From contig CAWIEF010000002.1 of assembly GCA_963835135.1 (NCBI GenBank), positions 62,001-126,000 on the forward strand: 64,000 nucleotides of DNA. The letters are read 5' to 3'. Origin of the DNA: JAVVHH01 sp963835135. GTDB taxonomy: Bacteria; Pseudomonadota; Alphaproteobacteria; Acetobacterales; Acetobacteraceae. The notes below the pieces were generated by a model. The model did no database searches. It saw only the letters and a program-made list of their open reading frames with translations, and was not told the DNA's origin. Below are positions 27,958-36,423 of this stretch, one piece after another; position 1 is the stretch's first letter; each line of letters opens with the position of its first letter. Both the position numbers and the translations under genes were made by a program.

Positions 27958-28441
27958 TCAGCCGTTGCCAAAGATGCGTTGCTCGACCTTGTCGCCGACA
28001 TGAATGCCGAGCCGCCGGGCCGTTCCGGCCGCCACCTCCAGCGTCGCCCGCACCGGTCCGCCGCTATCGATCGTCGCCAGGCTCTCGGGCGTCGTGTTCT
28101 CGGCGATGCGGCGGATCGAGCCGTCCTCGGTTGATGAACAGCATGTCCAGCGATGAGACCGTGTTGCGCATCCACATCATACTGTCGCGCGGGCTGCCCC
28201 AATCGAACAGCATTCCGCCATCGGCCGCCACGGTCTTGCGGAACATCAACCCGATCTCCTGCTGCTGCGGCGTCAACGCCATCTCGACGTTGAACTCGTG
28301 CTTCTTGCCGTCGCGCGTCACGACGGCGAGCTTTTCCTTCGGGAGCTCCGGCTGCGGGGTCTTGATGTCCGGTTCTTGGGCGGTGGCGTGCATGGCGGTG
28401 GCAACGCCCAAGAGGCCGAGGAGAAACAATCTGCGCTTCAT
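27958..28441 (-). pseudogene. DUF192 protein, interrupted by a +1 frameshift
   Basis: The gene starts MKRRLFLLGLLGVATAMHA (signal peptide) and continues as a DUF192 domain (EIGLMFRKTVAADGGMLFDWG, MMWMRNTVSSLDMLFIN). Near 28129-28130 one extra base (AAC-C-GAGGAC on the minus strand) shifts the frame. Reading on in the other frame restores EDGSIRRIAENTTPESLATIDSG, GGPVRATLEVAAG and VGDKVEQRIFGNG, ending at TGA 27958. Total length is 161 codons plus one base. It is either a real recent pseudogene or a sequence error. It overlaps the acuC-like stop (ATGA) as the last gene of a three-gene unit. DUF192 proteins are small exported proteins of unknown function. Confidence 0.85.
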
Positions 28442-29553
28442 GCATCGAGCCTTTCGCGGAAAGTGATGGACGCCACGCGCTTGACCTCGTCACGTACGGG
28501 TCCTTCGCGCGGTTCGTCTCGGATGGTGGTGAACCAATGCAGGGGCGGATTGCGCCCCGCCGCGCGATTGTAAACAAGGCCGCGCAAGATCGCTTCCGCC
28601 GCCGGCGTCGTCCGCGGCGGGATCTCGATGCCGTTCAGCGTAGCCCATACGCCCGCCCAGCACCGGCCGACCGTATACGGGTTGTAGCCGCCCCCGCCGG
28701 TAACGACGACACTGGGCGCCATGGACTGGACTGAGGCCGCGACCGCAAGGTGCGCGTTGTTGCTCAGCGACAATTTCGCCAGCGGGTCCTCCTCGAGCGC
28801 GTCCGCACCGCATTGCAGCAAGATCGCCTGTGGCCGCCGCGCGGCGATCAGCGGCAGCACCGCTTCGTTCATCACCCAACGCATCTCGCTGTCGTTGAAC
28901 CCGGCCGGCACAGGCAGGTTGCGGGCCGAACCCGCCGCCCTATCCTCGACCCGGCCGGTGAACGGCCAGCGTCCCTCCTCATGCACGCTGATCGTCAGCA
29001 CCCGGTCGTCATCGTGGAACGCATCCTGGACGCCGTCGCCGTGGTGGGCGTCGATGTCGAGGTAAACAACGTTGTCGAGCCCGGCGGCGAGCCAGGTCAT
29101 GATCCCCAGCACGGGGTCGTTGAGGTAGCAAAACCCGCTCGCCCGCGCCGGCCGCCCGTGATGGGTGCCGCCCCCCGGGCAGTGCACGACCCGGCCCTCG
29201 AGCGCCAGACGACAGGCCAGCATCACTCCGCCGGCCGAGATCATCGGCCGACGGTAGATCTCCGCATACACCGGGTTGCCCTCGGCCCCGATGCGGAACC
29301 GTTCGCGATCCTCGTCCGACACGGCCTGGTTATCTTCGGCCCGCCGCAGCGCGTCGACATAGGCCGGGTCATGGAAGCGCAGCACGTCGCCGAGATCGGC
29401 CATCGGCGCCGAGCGGAACTGGCTGTCGTCCAGCCAGCCCATCGCACGGCACAGGTCGGTGCATGTGGTCACCCGCGGGATCGCCAGCGGATGCGTCGCG
29501 CCGTAGGTCGACCGCCGGTAGATCTCGCTGCCGATGTAGAGGGGCGTGTTCAG
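28438..29553 (-). CDS. Histone-deacetylase-family protein (AcuC/acetylpolyamine amidohydrolase-like), CTG start proposed
   Basis: A class I/II HDAC-fold amidohydrolase. The catalytic His pair is in PGGGTHHGRPARASGFCYLND, zinc ligands in YLDIDAHHGDGVQDAF, and the late glycine loop with Tyr in VVTGGGGYNPYTVGRCW. These bacterial enzymes remove acetyl groups from proteins, polyamines or other amines. The first ATG/GTG in frame (29472) would cut off the conserved LYIGSEIYRRSTYGATHPLAIPR. Reading upstream, that segment starts at a CTG at 29553, which overlaps the stop of the DUF1330 gene (CTGA) and has GAGGG in front. I therefore place the start there (371 residues). It is the middle gene of a three-gene operon. 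Confidence 0.87.
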   Translation of the reverse strand: MNTPLYIGSEIYRRSTYGATHPLAIPRVTTCTDLCRAMGWLDDSQFRSAPMADLGDVLRFHDPAYVDALRRAEDNQAVSDEDRERFRIGAEGNPVYAEIYRRPMISAGGVMLACRLALEGRVVHCPGGGTHHGRPARASGFCYLNDPVLGIMTWLAAGLDNVVYLDIDAHHGDGVQDAFHDDDRVLTISVHEEGRWPFTGRVEDRAAGSARNLPVPAGFNDSEMRWVMNEAVLPLIAARRPQAILLQCGADALEEDPLAKLSLSNNAHLAVAASVQSMAPSVVVTGGGGYNPYTVGRCWAGVWATLNGIEIPPRTTPAAEAILRGLVYNRAAGRNPPLHWFTTIRDEPREGPVRDEVKRVASITFRERLDA

Positions 29554-29843
29554 CCGGCACCCTCGACGATACGGAAATCGCGCTCGACGCCGCCCCGCAG
29601 CGCGTCGAGCGCGGCGCCGTACTCCGGGCTGTCATGCGCCGTCCTCGCCGCCTCGACGCTGTCGAACTCGACGACAACGGTGCGCCCGGCGATCCCTTGC
29701 TCGTGCGCCTCGACCGCTGGGCCGCGGACGATGAACTTGCCGCCATGCTTCTCGATCGCCGGGCCGGCCAGCTTGGCATAAGCCCCGAGCTTCTCCTGGT
29801 CGTGCACGGCCCGGTAGCAGCTCACCCAATACCCCTTCGCCAT
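29550..29843 (-). CDS. DUF1330 family protein
   Basis: A 97-residue dimeric alpha/beta-barrel-type protein. It has MAKGYWVSCYRAVHDQEKLGAYAKLAGPAI, GGKFIVRG and RTVVVEFDSVEAARTAHDSPEY, all typical of DUF1330. The family is related to small monooxygenase/EthD-like folds; its function is not established. The start at 29843 follows AGGG. First gene of the unit with the HDAC-like and DUF192 genes. Confidence 0.9.
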   Translation of the reverse strand: MAKGYWVSCYRAVHDQEKLGAYAKLAGPAIEKHGGKFIVRGPAVEAHEQGIAGRTVVVEFDSVEAARTAHDSPEYGAALDALRGGVERDFRIVEGAG

Positions 29844-29904
29844 CCTCGTCCTCCCTTGTCGCTGCCGTATGGTCTGAAACGGACCGCCGCGCTTGTAAAG
29901 CGGC

Positions 29905-30828
29905 CTAGGTCCGCTGCGGCATCCCGTGTGGGACGACCGTGCTGACGATGCTAGCGTCCAGCGCTTCGTAGCCGGCATAGTCGATGGTTGCGTAGAGTTC
30001 GGCCCGGGTCTGCATCCGGTCGACCTGGTTCTGCGTGCCGCCATCGGCGCAAATCGCCGCGTAGAGCCTCTCCTGTGCCTTGTTGGCCACCCGGAGGCTG
30101 CTGACCGGCCAGATCACCATGCGGTATCCCATGTCCTCGAACTCGGACGCGGTGAAGAACGGCGTCCGCCCGAACTCCGTCATGTTGGCCAGCAACGGCA
30201 CGCCCGGCATCCGGCGGGCGAAGTCGCGGAACATGTCAGCCGAGTGCAGCGCCTCGGGAAAGATCGCATCCGCACCCGCATCCATGTACCGCTGTGCGCG
30301 CGCCACCGCGCCGTCGATGCCCTCGCTCGCCGCCGCATCCGTCCGGGCGATGATGTAGAGATGCCGCCGCGCCTTGCGCGCCGCGGCAACCTTGGTTGCC
30401 ATGTCCTGCGTCTCGGCCAACCGCTTGTCGTTCAGGTGGCCGCACTTCTTCGGGAGCAACTGGTCCTCGATCTGCACCGCCGCTGCGCCCGCATCCTCGA
30501 ACGAGCGCACCATCGCCATCACGTTGAGCGCCTCGCCGTAGCCGGTATCGCCGTCGACCAGCAGCGGCAGCCCGCTCGCCCGGGCGATCTGCCGGACGAA
30601 GAAGCACACCTCGTCGACCGTGATCATGCCCAGATCCGGCAGCCCCATGCTGGCCGTCATCGCCGCCCCGGACAGGTAGAGCGCCGCAAACCCGGCCGCC
30701 TTGGCCTGCAGCGCCGCCATGCCGTTGTGCGCCCCCGGGATCTTCACGATCCCGCCCGCGTCCACCAGCGCGCGGAAGCGCTCTCCGGCCGGCTCGGTGG
30801 GACAATCGGCGGCGACGAGATACGTCAT
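29905..30828 (-). CDS. prpB: Isocitrate lyase/PEP mutase family enzyme, 2-methylisocitrate lyase type
   Basis: A 307-residue TIM-barrel enzyme. The family signature is IEDQLLPKKCGHLNDKRL (catalytic Cys in KKCGH); other motifs are GDTGYGEALNV and ARTDAAASEGIDGAV. PrpB cleaves 2-methylisocitrate to pyruvate and succinate in the methylcitrate cycle. A related use is oxaloacetate or other 2-oxo acid cleavage, so substrate assignment by sequence alone is not certain. prpC and prpD are not beside it, though a PrpE-type synthetase lies 26 kb away. It is divergent from coxG. Confidence 0.82.
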   Translation of the reverse strand: MTYLVAADCPTEPAGERFRALVDAGGIVKIPGAHNGMAALQAKAAGFAALYLSGAAMTASMGLPDLGMITVDEVCFFVRQIARASGLPLLVDGDTGYGEALNVMAMVRSFEDAGAAAVQIEDQLLPKKCGHLNDKRLAETQDMATKVAAARKARRHLYIIARTDAAASEGIDGAVARAQRYMDAGADAIFPEALHSADMFRDFARRMPGVPLLANMTEFGRTPFFTASEFEDMGYRMVIWPVSSLRVANKAQERLYAAICADGGTQNQVDRMQTRAELYATIDYAGYEALDASIVSTVVPHGMPQRT

Positions 30829-30945
30829 ACGGCTTACTCCAGCTCCAAAACACGCAGTTCCCGATGCTTTACCAGCGTGCCCGGTAGGTTGCACCCCGGG
30901 CAGGGCACCACTAAACGTCCACGAACCGATTGGAGTGCGGACTCG

Positions 30946-31701
30946 ATGGATATGACAGGCGAGCGGCTGATTCCCGCTCCGCGACAGCGCGTATGGGATG
31001 CTTTGAACGATCCGGCCGTCCTGAAAGACTGCATTCCCGGCTGCGAAAGCCTCGAGAAGACCGGCGACAACGAGCTGCGCGCTACCGCAGCCATCAAGAT
31101 CGGCCCCATCAGCGCCCGCTTCACCGGCAAGGTGCAGCTCACCGACCTCGATCCGCCAAGCTCGTACCGGATCAGCGGCGAGGGTCAGGGCGGCGTCGCC
31201 GGCTTCGCCAAGGGCGGCGCCAACGTGAACCTCGCCGACCAGGGTGCCGAGACGCTGCTGACCTACGTCGTGAACGCCCAGGTGGGCGGCAAGATCGCCC
31301 AGCTCGGCGCCCGCTTGATCGACGCGACGAGCAAGCAGATGGCCGGCCTCTTCTTCGACCGCTTCTCCGCCCACCTCGCGCCGGTGCCAGCCGACGCGCC
31401 GGCGGCGGTGGAGACTGCCGACTGGGGCAATTTCGGCAAGGCCGGCCCGGCCACCGTCGACGACAGTGCCGCTGCCGTCATGACCGACGGCCCGGTCGGC
31501 GCCATCGCCGCCATGACCGGAAACGCCGCCAGCACCATGCGGCCGGCGGGCGCCTCGGTCACCCCCGCTCCGATGCCGAAGCTCAGCATCCTCGACCTCA
31601 TCCCGGCCGAACCATTCGGCCTGCCCCGCGTCGCGATCATCGGCATCGTGCTGTGGCTTTTCGTCGTCTTCCTCGTCTTCAAGTCGTATGTCGGGCTCTG
31701 A
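30946..31701 (+). CDS. coxG: CoxG-like SRPBCC protein with C-terminal membrane anchor
   Basis: A 251-residue protein. Residues 1-150 form the CoxG/START-like SRPBCC domain (MTGERLIPAPRQRVWDALNDPAVLKDCIPGCESLE, then GQGGVAGFAKGGANVNL). A low-complexity linker and a C-terminal transmembrane helix (VAIIGIVLWLFVVFLVF) follow. In Oligotropha, CoxG anchors CO dehydrogenase at the membrane. The ATG at 30946 has TTGGAG upstream; the long frame before it is a shadow of prpB. First gene of a six-gene unit; overlaps coxD by 14 bases. Confidence 0.9.
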   Translation: MDMTGERLIPAPRQRVWDALNDPAVLKDCIPGCESLEKTGDNELRATAAIKIGPISARFTGKVQLTDLDPPSSYRISGEGQGGVAGFAKGGANVNLADQGAETLLTYVVNAQVGGKIAQLGARLIDATSKQMAGLFFDRFSAHLAPVPADAPAAVETADWGNFGKAGPATVDDSAAAVMTDGPVGAIAAMTGNAASTMRPAGASVTPAPMPKLSILDLIPAEPFGLPRVAIIGIVLWLFVVFLVFKSYVGL

Positions 31702-32596
31702 GCCGGCCGCACCGTCCAGCGTCTCCGCCACCGCCGAACTGCTGGCCGCGGGCGGATACATCGCCGACCCGGCGCTCGCGACCACCGTCCATCTCGCGCT
31801 CACCATGCGCCGCCCGCTCTTCCTGGAGGGCGAGCCGGGGACCGGCAAGACCGAGATCGCCAAGGTCTTGGCCGCCGGTCTCGGCCGCCGCCTGGTCCGT
31901 CTGCAGTGTTATGACGGCATGGATCTCGCCGCCGCCGCCTACGAGTGGGACTATGCCAAGCAGCTCATGACCATCCGCCTGGCCGAGGCGGTGGGCGAAA
32001 CGGACCGCGCCAAGCTCGGCCGCGACATCTTCTCGCGCGAGTACCTGCAACCGCGCCCGTTGCTCTCGGCGATCGACCCTGACCTCACGCCCGCGATCCT
32101 GCTGATCGACGAACTCGACCGCGCCGACGAGCCGTTCGAGGCCTTCCTCCTGGAGCTGCTGGCCGACTACCAGATCACGATCCCCGAACTCGGCACGATC
32201 AGCGCTAGGACGCCGCCGGTCGTCGTCCTGACCAGCAATCGCACCCGCGAGGTCCACGACGCGATCCGCCGCCGCTGCCTCTACCACTGGGTCGACTATC
32301 CGACAGCCACCCGCGAACGGGCGATCCTGGCGGCCAAGGGGCCAGGCCTGCCCGAGCGTCTGTCCGCGGACGTCGTCGCGTTCGTGCAGCGCCTGCGATC
32401 GATGGATTTGTTCAAGCTACCGGGCGTGGCCGAGACGATCGACTGGGCCGGGGCGCTCCAGCATCTCGACAAGCACGAGCTTGACGCCTCCGCCGTCGAC
32501 CAAACGCTGGGCGTGCTCCTGAAATACCAGGACGACATCGCCCGCATCCGTGGCGCCGAAGCCGCTCGCATCCTCGACGAGGTCAAGGCCGCTTGA
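31688..32596 (+). CDS. coxD: MoxR-family AAA+ ATPase, CoxD type
   Basis: A 302-residue AAA+ ATPase with Walker A GEPGTGKTEIAKV (near residue 43), Walker B PAILLIDELDRAD, and sensor 1 in VVLTSNRTREVHDA. In CO-oxidising bacteria CoxD is the chaperone needed to finish the [CuSMoO2] site of CO dehydrogenase together with CoxE and CoxF. Homologues serve other molybdenum hydroxylases. Its stop overlaps the coxE TTG start (TTGA). Confidence 0.92.
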   Translation: MSGSEPAAPSSVSATAELLAAGGYIADPALATTVHLALTMRRPLFLEGEPGTGKTEIAKVLAAGLGRRLVRLQCYDGMDLAAAAYEWDYAKQLMTIRLAEAVGETDRAKLGRDIFSREYLQPRPLLSAIDPDLTPAILLIDELDRADEPFEAFLLELLADYQITIPELGTISARTPPVVVLTSNRTREVHDAIRRRCLYHWVDYPTATRERAILAAKGPGLPERLSADVVAFVQRLRSMDLFKLPGVAETIDWAGALQHLDKHELDASAVDQTLGVLLKYQDDIARIRGAEAARILDEVKAA

Positions 32597-33837
32597 CGGC
32601 AACCGCAATCGCGAGTGGGACCCCTTTCCCTCCGGGAGAGGGAGCAAAAGCTGGGGCAGGCGGGACACTTCCGCTCAATGTCATGCACTTCGTCCGCCTG
32701 CTCCGCCGCGCCGGGCTACCGGTGGGCGCAGCGGCCTCCACGACCGCCGCCCGGGCTCTCACGCTGATCGACATCGGCGACCGCCGCCAGGTCCACGCCG
32801 CGCTTCGAGCCCTGCTCACCAACCGTCACGAGCACCAGGAGATCTTCGACCAGGCGTTCGCGCTGTTTTGGCGCGACCCGGCCGCCGCGCTCCAACAAGC
32901 CGCGCTGTCCATGCTGAGCGAAAAGGTCGCGACCCCGCCTACCGCGCCGACGCCGGGCCAGCGCCGGGTCGCCGAAGCGATGGCGCCGCCGCGCGAGACC
33001 GCCAAACCGCAGGAGGAAACGCCCGAGCTCGACGCCGTGATGACCGTCAGCGATCGCGAACTCCTGCAGGCGATGGATTTCGAGCAGATGTCCGCCGCCG
33101 AGATCAGCAACGCCAAGGCAGAGATCCGCCGGCTCCGGCTCCCGCTCGACCTGCGCCGCACACGCCGCCTCCGGCCGGACTCGCACGGCCCGCGCATCGA
33201 CATGGCCGCCACGCTGCGGCGCTCGCTCCGCCGCGGCGGCGAGCTGACCGAGCTGGCGCGCGCCCGGCCGGTCGTGCGCCCGCCCCCGCTCGTCGTGCTG
33301 TGCGACATCTCCGGCTCTATGGCCCGCTACGCCCAGATCCTGCTGCACTTCCTGCATGCCGTCGCTAACGACCGTGCCCGCGTCCACGTCTTCCTGTTCG
33401 GCACCCGCCTGTCGAACATCACGCGCCAGCTCAAGAACCGCGACCCCGAAGTGGCCTTCCAAATGGTCGCGCATGCCGTGCCCGACTGGTCCGGCGGCAC
33501 CCGCATCGGCGAGGCGCTGGCCGAATTCAACCATCGCTGGGCCAAGCGTGTCCTCGGCCAGGGCGCGGTCGTGCTGCTGGTCACCGACGGGCTCGACCGC
33601 GATGGCGCCGCCGGGCTGGCCGAAAACATGGATCGCCTGCACCGCTCCTGCCGCCGGCTGATCTGGCTGAACCCGCTGTTGCGTTGGGATGGGTTCCAAC
33701 CCAAGTCACAGGGTATCCGCGCAATGCTGCCCTTCGTCGACGACTTCCGCACGATCCACAGCCTCGACAGCATCCGCGCGCTCATCGACTTGCTGTCGCG
33801 CCCTGCCCAGCGCCGCGACCCGTGGAGTGCAGAATGA
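32593..33837 (+). CDS. coxE: VWA-domain protein, CoxE type
   Basis: A protein of up to 414 residues with a C-terminal von Willebrand A domain. The MIDAS motif is PLVVLCDISGSMARY, with threonine/aspartate sites in VLLVTDGLDRDG. CoxE partners the CoxD ATPase in metal-site maturation. Two starts are possible: TTG at 32593, overlapping the coxD stop, or ATG at 32683 (MHFVRLLRRAGLPVG), which matches better where the family domain begins. The extra 30 codons derive mostly from a palindromic intergenic-type repeat. Its stop overlaps the next gene (ATGA). Confidence 0.9.
   Translation: MTATAIASGTPFPPGEGAKAGAGGTLPLNVMHFVRLLRRAGLPVGAAASTTAARALTLIDIGDRRQVHAALRALLTNRHEHQEIFDQAFALFWRDPAAALQQAALSMLSEKVATPPTAPTPGQRRVAEAMAPPRETAKPQEETPELDAVMTVSDRELLQAMDFEQMSAAEISNAKAEIRRLRLPLDLRRTRRLRPDSHGPRIDMAATLRRSLRRGGELTELARARPVVRPPPLVVLCDISGSMARYAQILLHFLHAVANDRARVHVFLFGTRLSNITRQLKNRDPEVAFQMVAHAVPDWSGGTRIGEALAEFNHRWAKRVLGQGAVVLLVTDGLDRDGAAGLAENMDRLHRSCRRLIWLNPLLRWDGFQPKSQGIRAMLPFVDDFRTIHSLDSIRALIDLLSRPAQRRDPWSAE
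32621..32660. repeat. Palindromic intergenic-type repeat inside the 5' end of coxE
   Basis: CCCTTTCCCTCCGGGAGAGG and the following bases form a CCCTC/GAGGG hairpin (32628-32642). They share TTCCGGGAGAGGG-like sequence with the clear repeat at 51408-51487. Such repeats are usually intergenic; here one lies in the proposed N-terminal coding part of coxE. Confidence 0.55.
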
Positions 33838-34154
33838 CCCCGACCGAAGACGTCCTCACCACCGCCCAAGGCTGGCTCCGCGCCGGCGAGACCGTCGCGC
33901 TGGCCACCGTCACCGAGACGTGGGGCAGTTCGCCGCGACCGCCCGGCAGCCAGATGGCCGTTACCGCGTCGGGCCGCATGGCCGGCTCGGTCAGCGGCGG
34001 ATGCATCGAGGGAGCGGTCGCCGACGTCGCCCGCGCCACCATGGACAGCGGCACCCCTCAACTGCTTGATTTCGGCGTGACGGACGAGCAGGCGTGGGAC
34101 GTCGGCCTGGCCTGCGGCGGCAAGCTGAAGGTGTTTGTCGAGCGCCTCGGATGA
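33834..34154 (+). CDS. XdhC-family protein, N-terminal domain only (CoxI-like half)
   Basis: A 106-residue protein equal to the XdhC/CoxI N-terminal domain: TVTETWGSSPRPPGSQMAVT and GSVSGGCIEGAV. XdhC proteins bind molybdenum cofactor, help sulphurate it and insert it into xanthine dehydrogenase-like enzymes. The C-terminal Rossmann half is the next gene. Both junctions are clean ATGA overlaps, so this looks like a genuine two-gene form rather than a frameshift. Confidence 0.88.
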   Translation: MTPTEDVLTTAQGWLRAGETVALATVTETWGSSPRPPGSQMAVTASGRMAGSVSGGCIEGAVADVARATMDSGTPQLLDFGVTDEQAWDVGLACGGKLKVFVERLG

Positions 34155-34828
34155 CTCCCGACCGGCTCGCGCGCCTGCAGGACGCCCGCGCGGCGGGCCG
34201 CCCTGTCGTCCTCGCGACGCGGCTTCCCGCCGGCGAGCAACTCCTGCTTCCCGGCGACCCGGCGCCCGATGCCCTCCTCGCGGCTGCCACCACCGTGCTT
34301 CGCCAGGACCGGAGCGCCGTCGCCGAAATCGACGGCCAATCGTGGTTCCTGCATGCCCACAACCCGAAGCTTCGGCTCGTCGTCGTCGGGGCCGTCCATA
34401 TCGCGCAGGCCCTCGTGCCCATGGCGGCCCAGCTCGGCTACGGCGTCACCGTCGTCGACCCGCGCCGCGCCTTCGCCACCGACGAGCGCTTCCCCGACGT
34501 GACGATCAGCACCGAATGGCCCGATGACGCCATGGACGCGTTGCGCCCCGACAGCCGCACCGCCGTCGTCACGCTCACCCACGACCCGAAGCTCGATGAT
34601 CCGGCCCTCGACCGCGCGCTCAAATCCGAGGCCTTCTACATCGGCGCCCTCGGCTCCCGACGCACTCACGCCAAGCGGCTCGACCGCCTGCGCGAACTCG
34701 GCCACGGCGACGACACCATGACCCGCATCCATGGCCCGGTCGGCCTCGACATCGCCGCCGTCACCGCTTCCGAGATCGCCCTGTCCATCCTCGCCCAGAT
34801 CGTCGAGGTCCGGCGCCGTCTCCCATGA
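34151..34828 (+). CDS. XdhC-family protein, C-terminal Rossmann domain
   Basis: A 225-residue protein. After an N-terminal 80-residue segment it has the XdhC C-terminal Rossmann domain: LRLVVVGAVHIAQALVPMA, VTVVDPRRAFATDERF and a late FYIGALGSRRTHAKRLDRL, then DIAAVTASEIALSILAQIV. It should pair with the product of the upstream gene to deliver Moco. The ATG overlaps the upstream stop, and the stop overlaps the MoeA/MobA-like gene start. Confidence 0.88.
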   Translation: MTPDRLARLQDARAAGRPVVLATRLPAGEQLLLPGDPAPDALLAAATTVLRQDRSAVAEIDGQSWFLHAHNPKLRLVVVGAVHIAQALVPMAAQLGYGVTVVDPRRAFATDERFPDVTISTEWPDDAMDALRPDSRTAVVTLTHDPKLDDPALDRALKSEAFYIGALGSRRTHAKRLDRLRELGHGDDTMTRIHGPVGLDIAAVTASEIALSILAQIVEVRRRLP

Positions 34829-36423
34829 AGTTCGGCCGCATCCGCCTCGAAGACGCCGCCGGCGCCATCCTCGCCCATACCCAACGCCTCCCCAGCCGGG
34901 TCCTCAAGAAGGGCTCCGTCCTGGACGCTCCCGCCATCGACGCCCTCCGCGCCGCCGGCATCCCCACCATCATCGCCGCCCGCCTCGACCCGGCTGACGT
35001 CACCGAAGATGCGGCCGCCGCCCGCCTTGCCGACGCCCTCGTCGCCCCCGGCCTCAAGCGCACCGGCGCCGGCACCGGCCGCGTCAACCTGATGGCCTCG
35101 ACCGCCGGCCTGCTCCGCGTAGACGCCGCAATCATCGACGCCATCAACGCCGTCGACGAAGCGCTCACGCTCGGCACCCTGCCCGACTATGCCGTCGTCA
35201 CCACCCGCGAGATGATCGCCACCATTAAGGTCATCCCCTTTTCCGTGCCGGGCTCCGTCCTCGAGCGCGCCATCGCCGCCATCACCGGCCCCGCTCTCAG
35301 GCTGCACCCCTTCCGACCGCTCCGCGTCGGCCTGGTGATGAGCACGCTCCCGGGCCTCAAACCGTCCATCCTCGCCGGCACCGCGGAGGCCACAGCCGCG
35401 CGTGTGCAGGGCCTGACCGGCACGATGCTGCCCGCGGTCGAATGTCCGCACGACGAGGACGCCATCGCCGGGGCACTCGATCGCCTCGTCGTACAGGGGG
35501 CCGACATCCTCCTGGTTGCCGGCGCCAGCGCCGTCGTCGACCGCCGCGACGTCGGCCCCGCGGGCATCGTCCGCGCTGGCGGCGAGATCCTCCATTTCGG
35601 CATGCCCGTCGACCCCGGCAACCTGATCTGCCTCGGCCACATCGGCCCCCGGCCCGCCCTCGTGCTGCCCGGCTGCGCCCGCAGCCCCAAGCTCAACGGG
35701 ATCGACTGGGTGCTCGCCCGCCTCTTCGCAGGCCTCCCGCTCGGCGGCGCCGAACTCGCCCGCATGGGCGTCGGCGGCCTGCTTAAGGACGTCGCCGCCC
35801 GTCCACTGCCCCGCGCCAAAGCCGCGCCCAGCCACGCCAAGTCGGTCGCCGCCATCGTGCTCGCCGCGGGGCAGAGCACGCGGATGGCGCCGCAGCACAA
35901 GCTGCTCGTCGCCGACCGGGCCGGCAAGCCGATGATCGCCCGCACGGTCGACCACGTACTGTCCAGCGGCGCCCGGCCGGTCATCGTCGTGACGGGCCAT
36001 CGCGAGCCCGAGATCCGTGAGGCGCTTGGCCGGCGCCCGGTGACGATCGTGAGCGCGCCCGACCACGCGGCCGGGCTCTCGGCGAGCTTACGCGCTGGCC
36101 TCGCCGCGCTGCCGGAGAGCGCTGTCGCGGCACTCATCTGTCTCGGCGATATGCCGCTCGTCACCGGCCGCATGCTCGACCGGATCATCGAGGCCCACGA
36201 TGCCGACGAGGGCCGCCTCATCGTCGCCCCCACCGGCAACGGCGCGTTCGGCAATCCGGTGCTCTGGGATCGGCGTTACTTCCCCGACTTGGCCGCCCTC
36301 ACCGGCGACCGCGGCGCGCGCTCCCTGCTCGAACGGCACGCCGAAACGGTCGCAACGGTCGAGCTCGGCGAGGCCGCCCTGCGCGACTTCGATACCGTCG
36401 AAAGCCTCAGCGCGCTGCGGTGA
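34825..36423 (+). CDS. Fusion of a MoeA-like molybdopterin-binding domain and a MobA-like nucleotidyltransferase
   Basis: A 532-residue protein. Residues 1-335 resemble the molybdopterin-binding MoeA/CinA-type domain (MKFGRIRLEDAAGAILAHT, TGTMLPAVECPHDEDAI, DILLVAGASAVVDRRD). Residues 345-532 are an NTP-transferase of the MobA/MocA type (IVLAAGQSTRMAPQHKLL, ALICLGDMPLVTG). Such fusions are found in coxDEF/xdhC-type operons, and the second half probably makes molybdopterin cytosine dinucleotide, the cofactor form used by CO dehydrogenase-family enzymes. Its 3' end overlaps the convergent SGNH gene by 17 bases. Confidence 0.87.
   Translation: MKFGRIRLEDAAGAILAHTQRLPSRVLKKGSVLDAPAIDALRAAGIPTIIAARLDPADVTEDAAAARLADALVAPGLKRTGAGTGRVNLMASTAGLLRVDAAIIDAINAVDEALTLGTLPDYAVVTTREMIATIKVIPFSVPGSVLERAIAAITGPALRLHPFRPLRVGLVMSTLPGLKPSILAGTAEATAARVQGLTGTMLPAVECPHDEDAIAGALDRLVVQGADILLVAGASAVVDRRDVGPAGIVRAGGEILHFGMPVDPGNLICLGHIGPRPALVLPGCARSPKLNGIDWVLARLFAGLPLGGAELARMGVGGLLKDVAARPLPRAKAAPSHAKSVAAIVLAAGQSTRMAPQHKLLVADRAGKPMIARTVDHVLSSGARPVIVVTGHREPEIREALGRRPVTIVSAPDHAAGLSASLRAGLAALPESAVAALICLGDMPLVTGRMLDRIIEAHDADEGRLIVAPTGNGAFGNPVLWDRRYFPDLAALTGDRGARSLLERHAETVATVELGEAALRDFDTVESLSALR

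Noticed and set aside
31688..33837. CoxD/CoxE as a MoxR-VWA defence-like pair (ternary complex with a third protein)
   Set aside because: Neighbouring coxG, XdhC and MobA-like genes give a specific molybdenum-enzyme maturation context.
33834..34828. A possible frameshift splitting one XdhC gene
   Set aside because: The two halves meet by a clean ATGA overlap, each has its own start, and separate XdhC N- and C-terminal genes are known in such operons.
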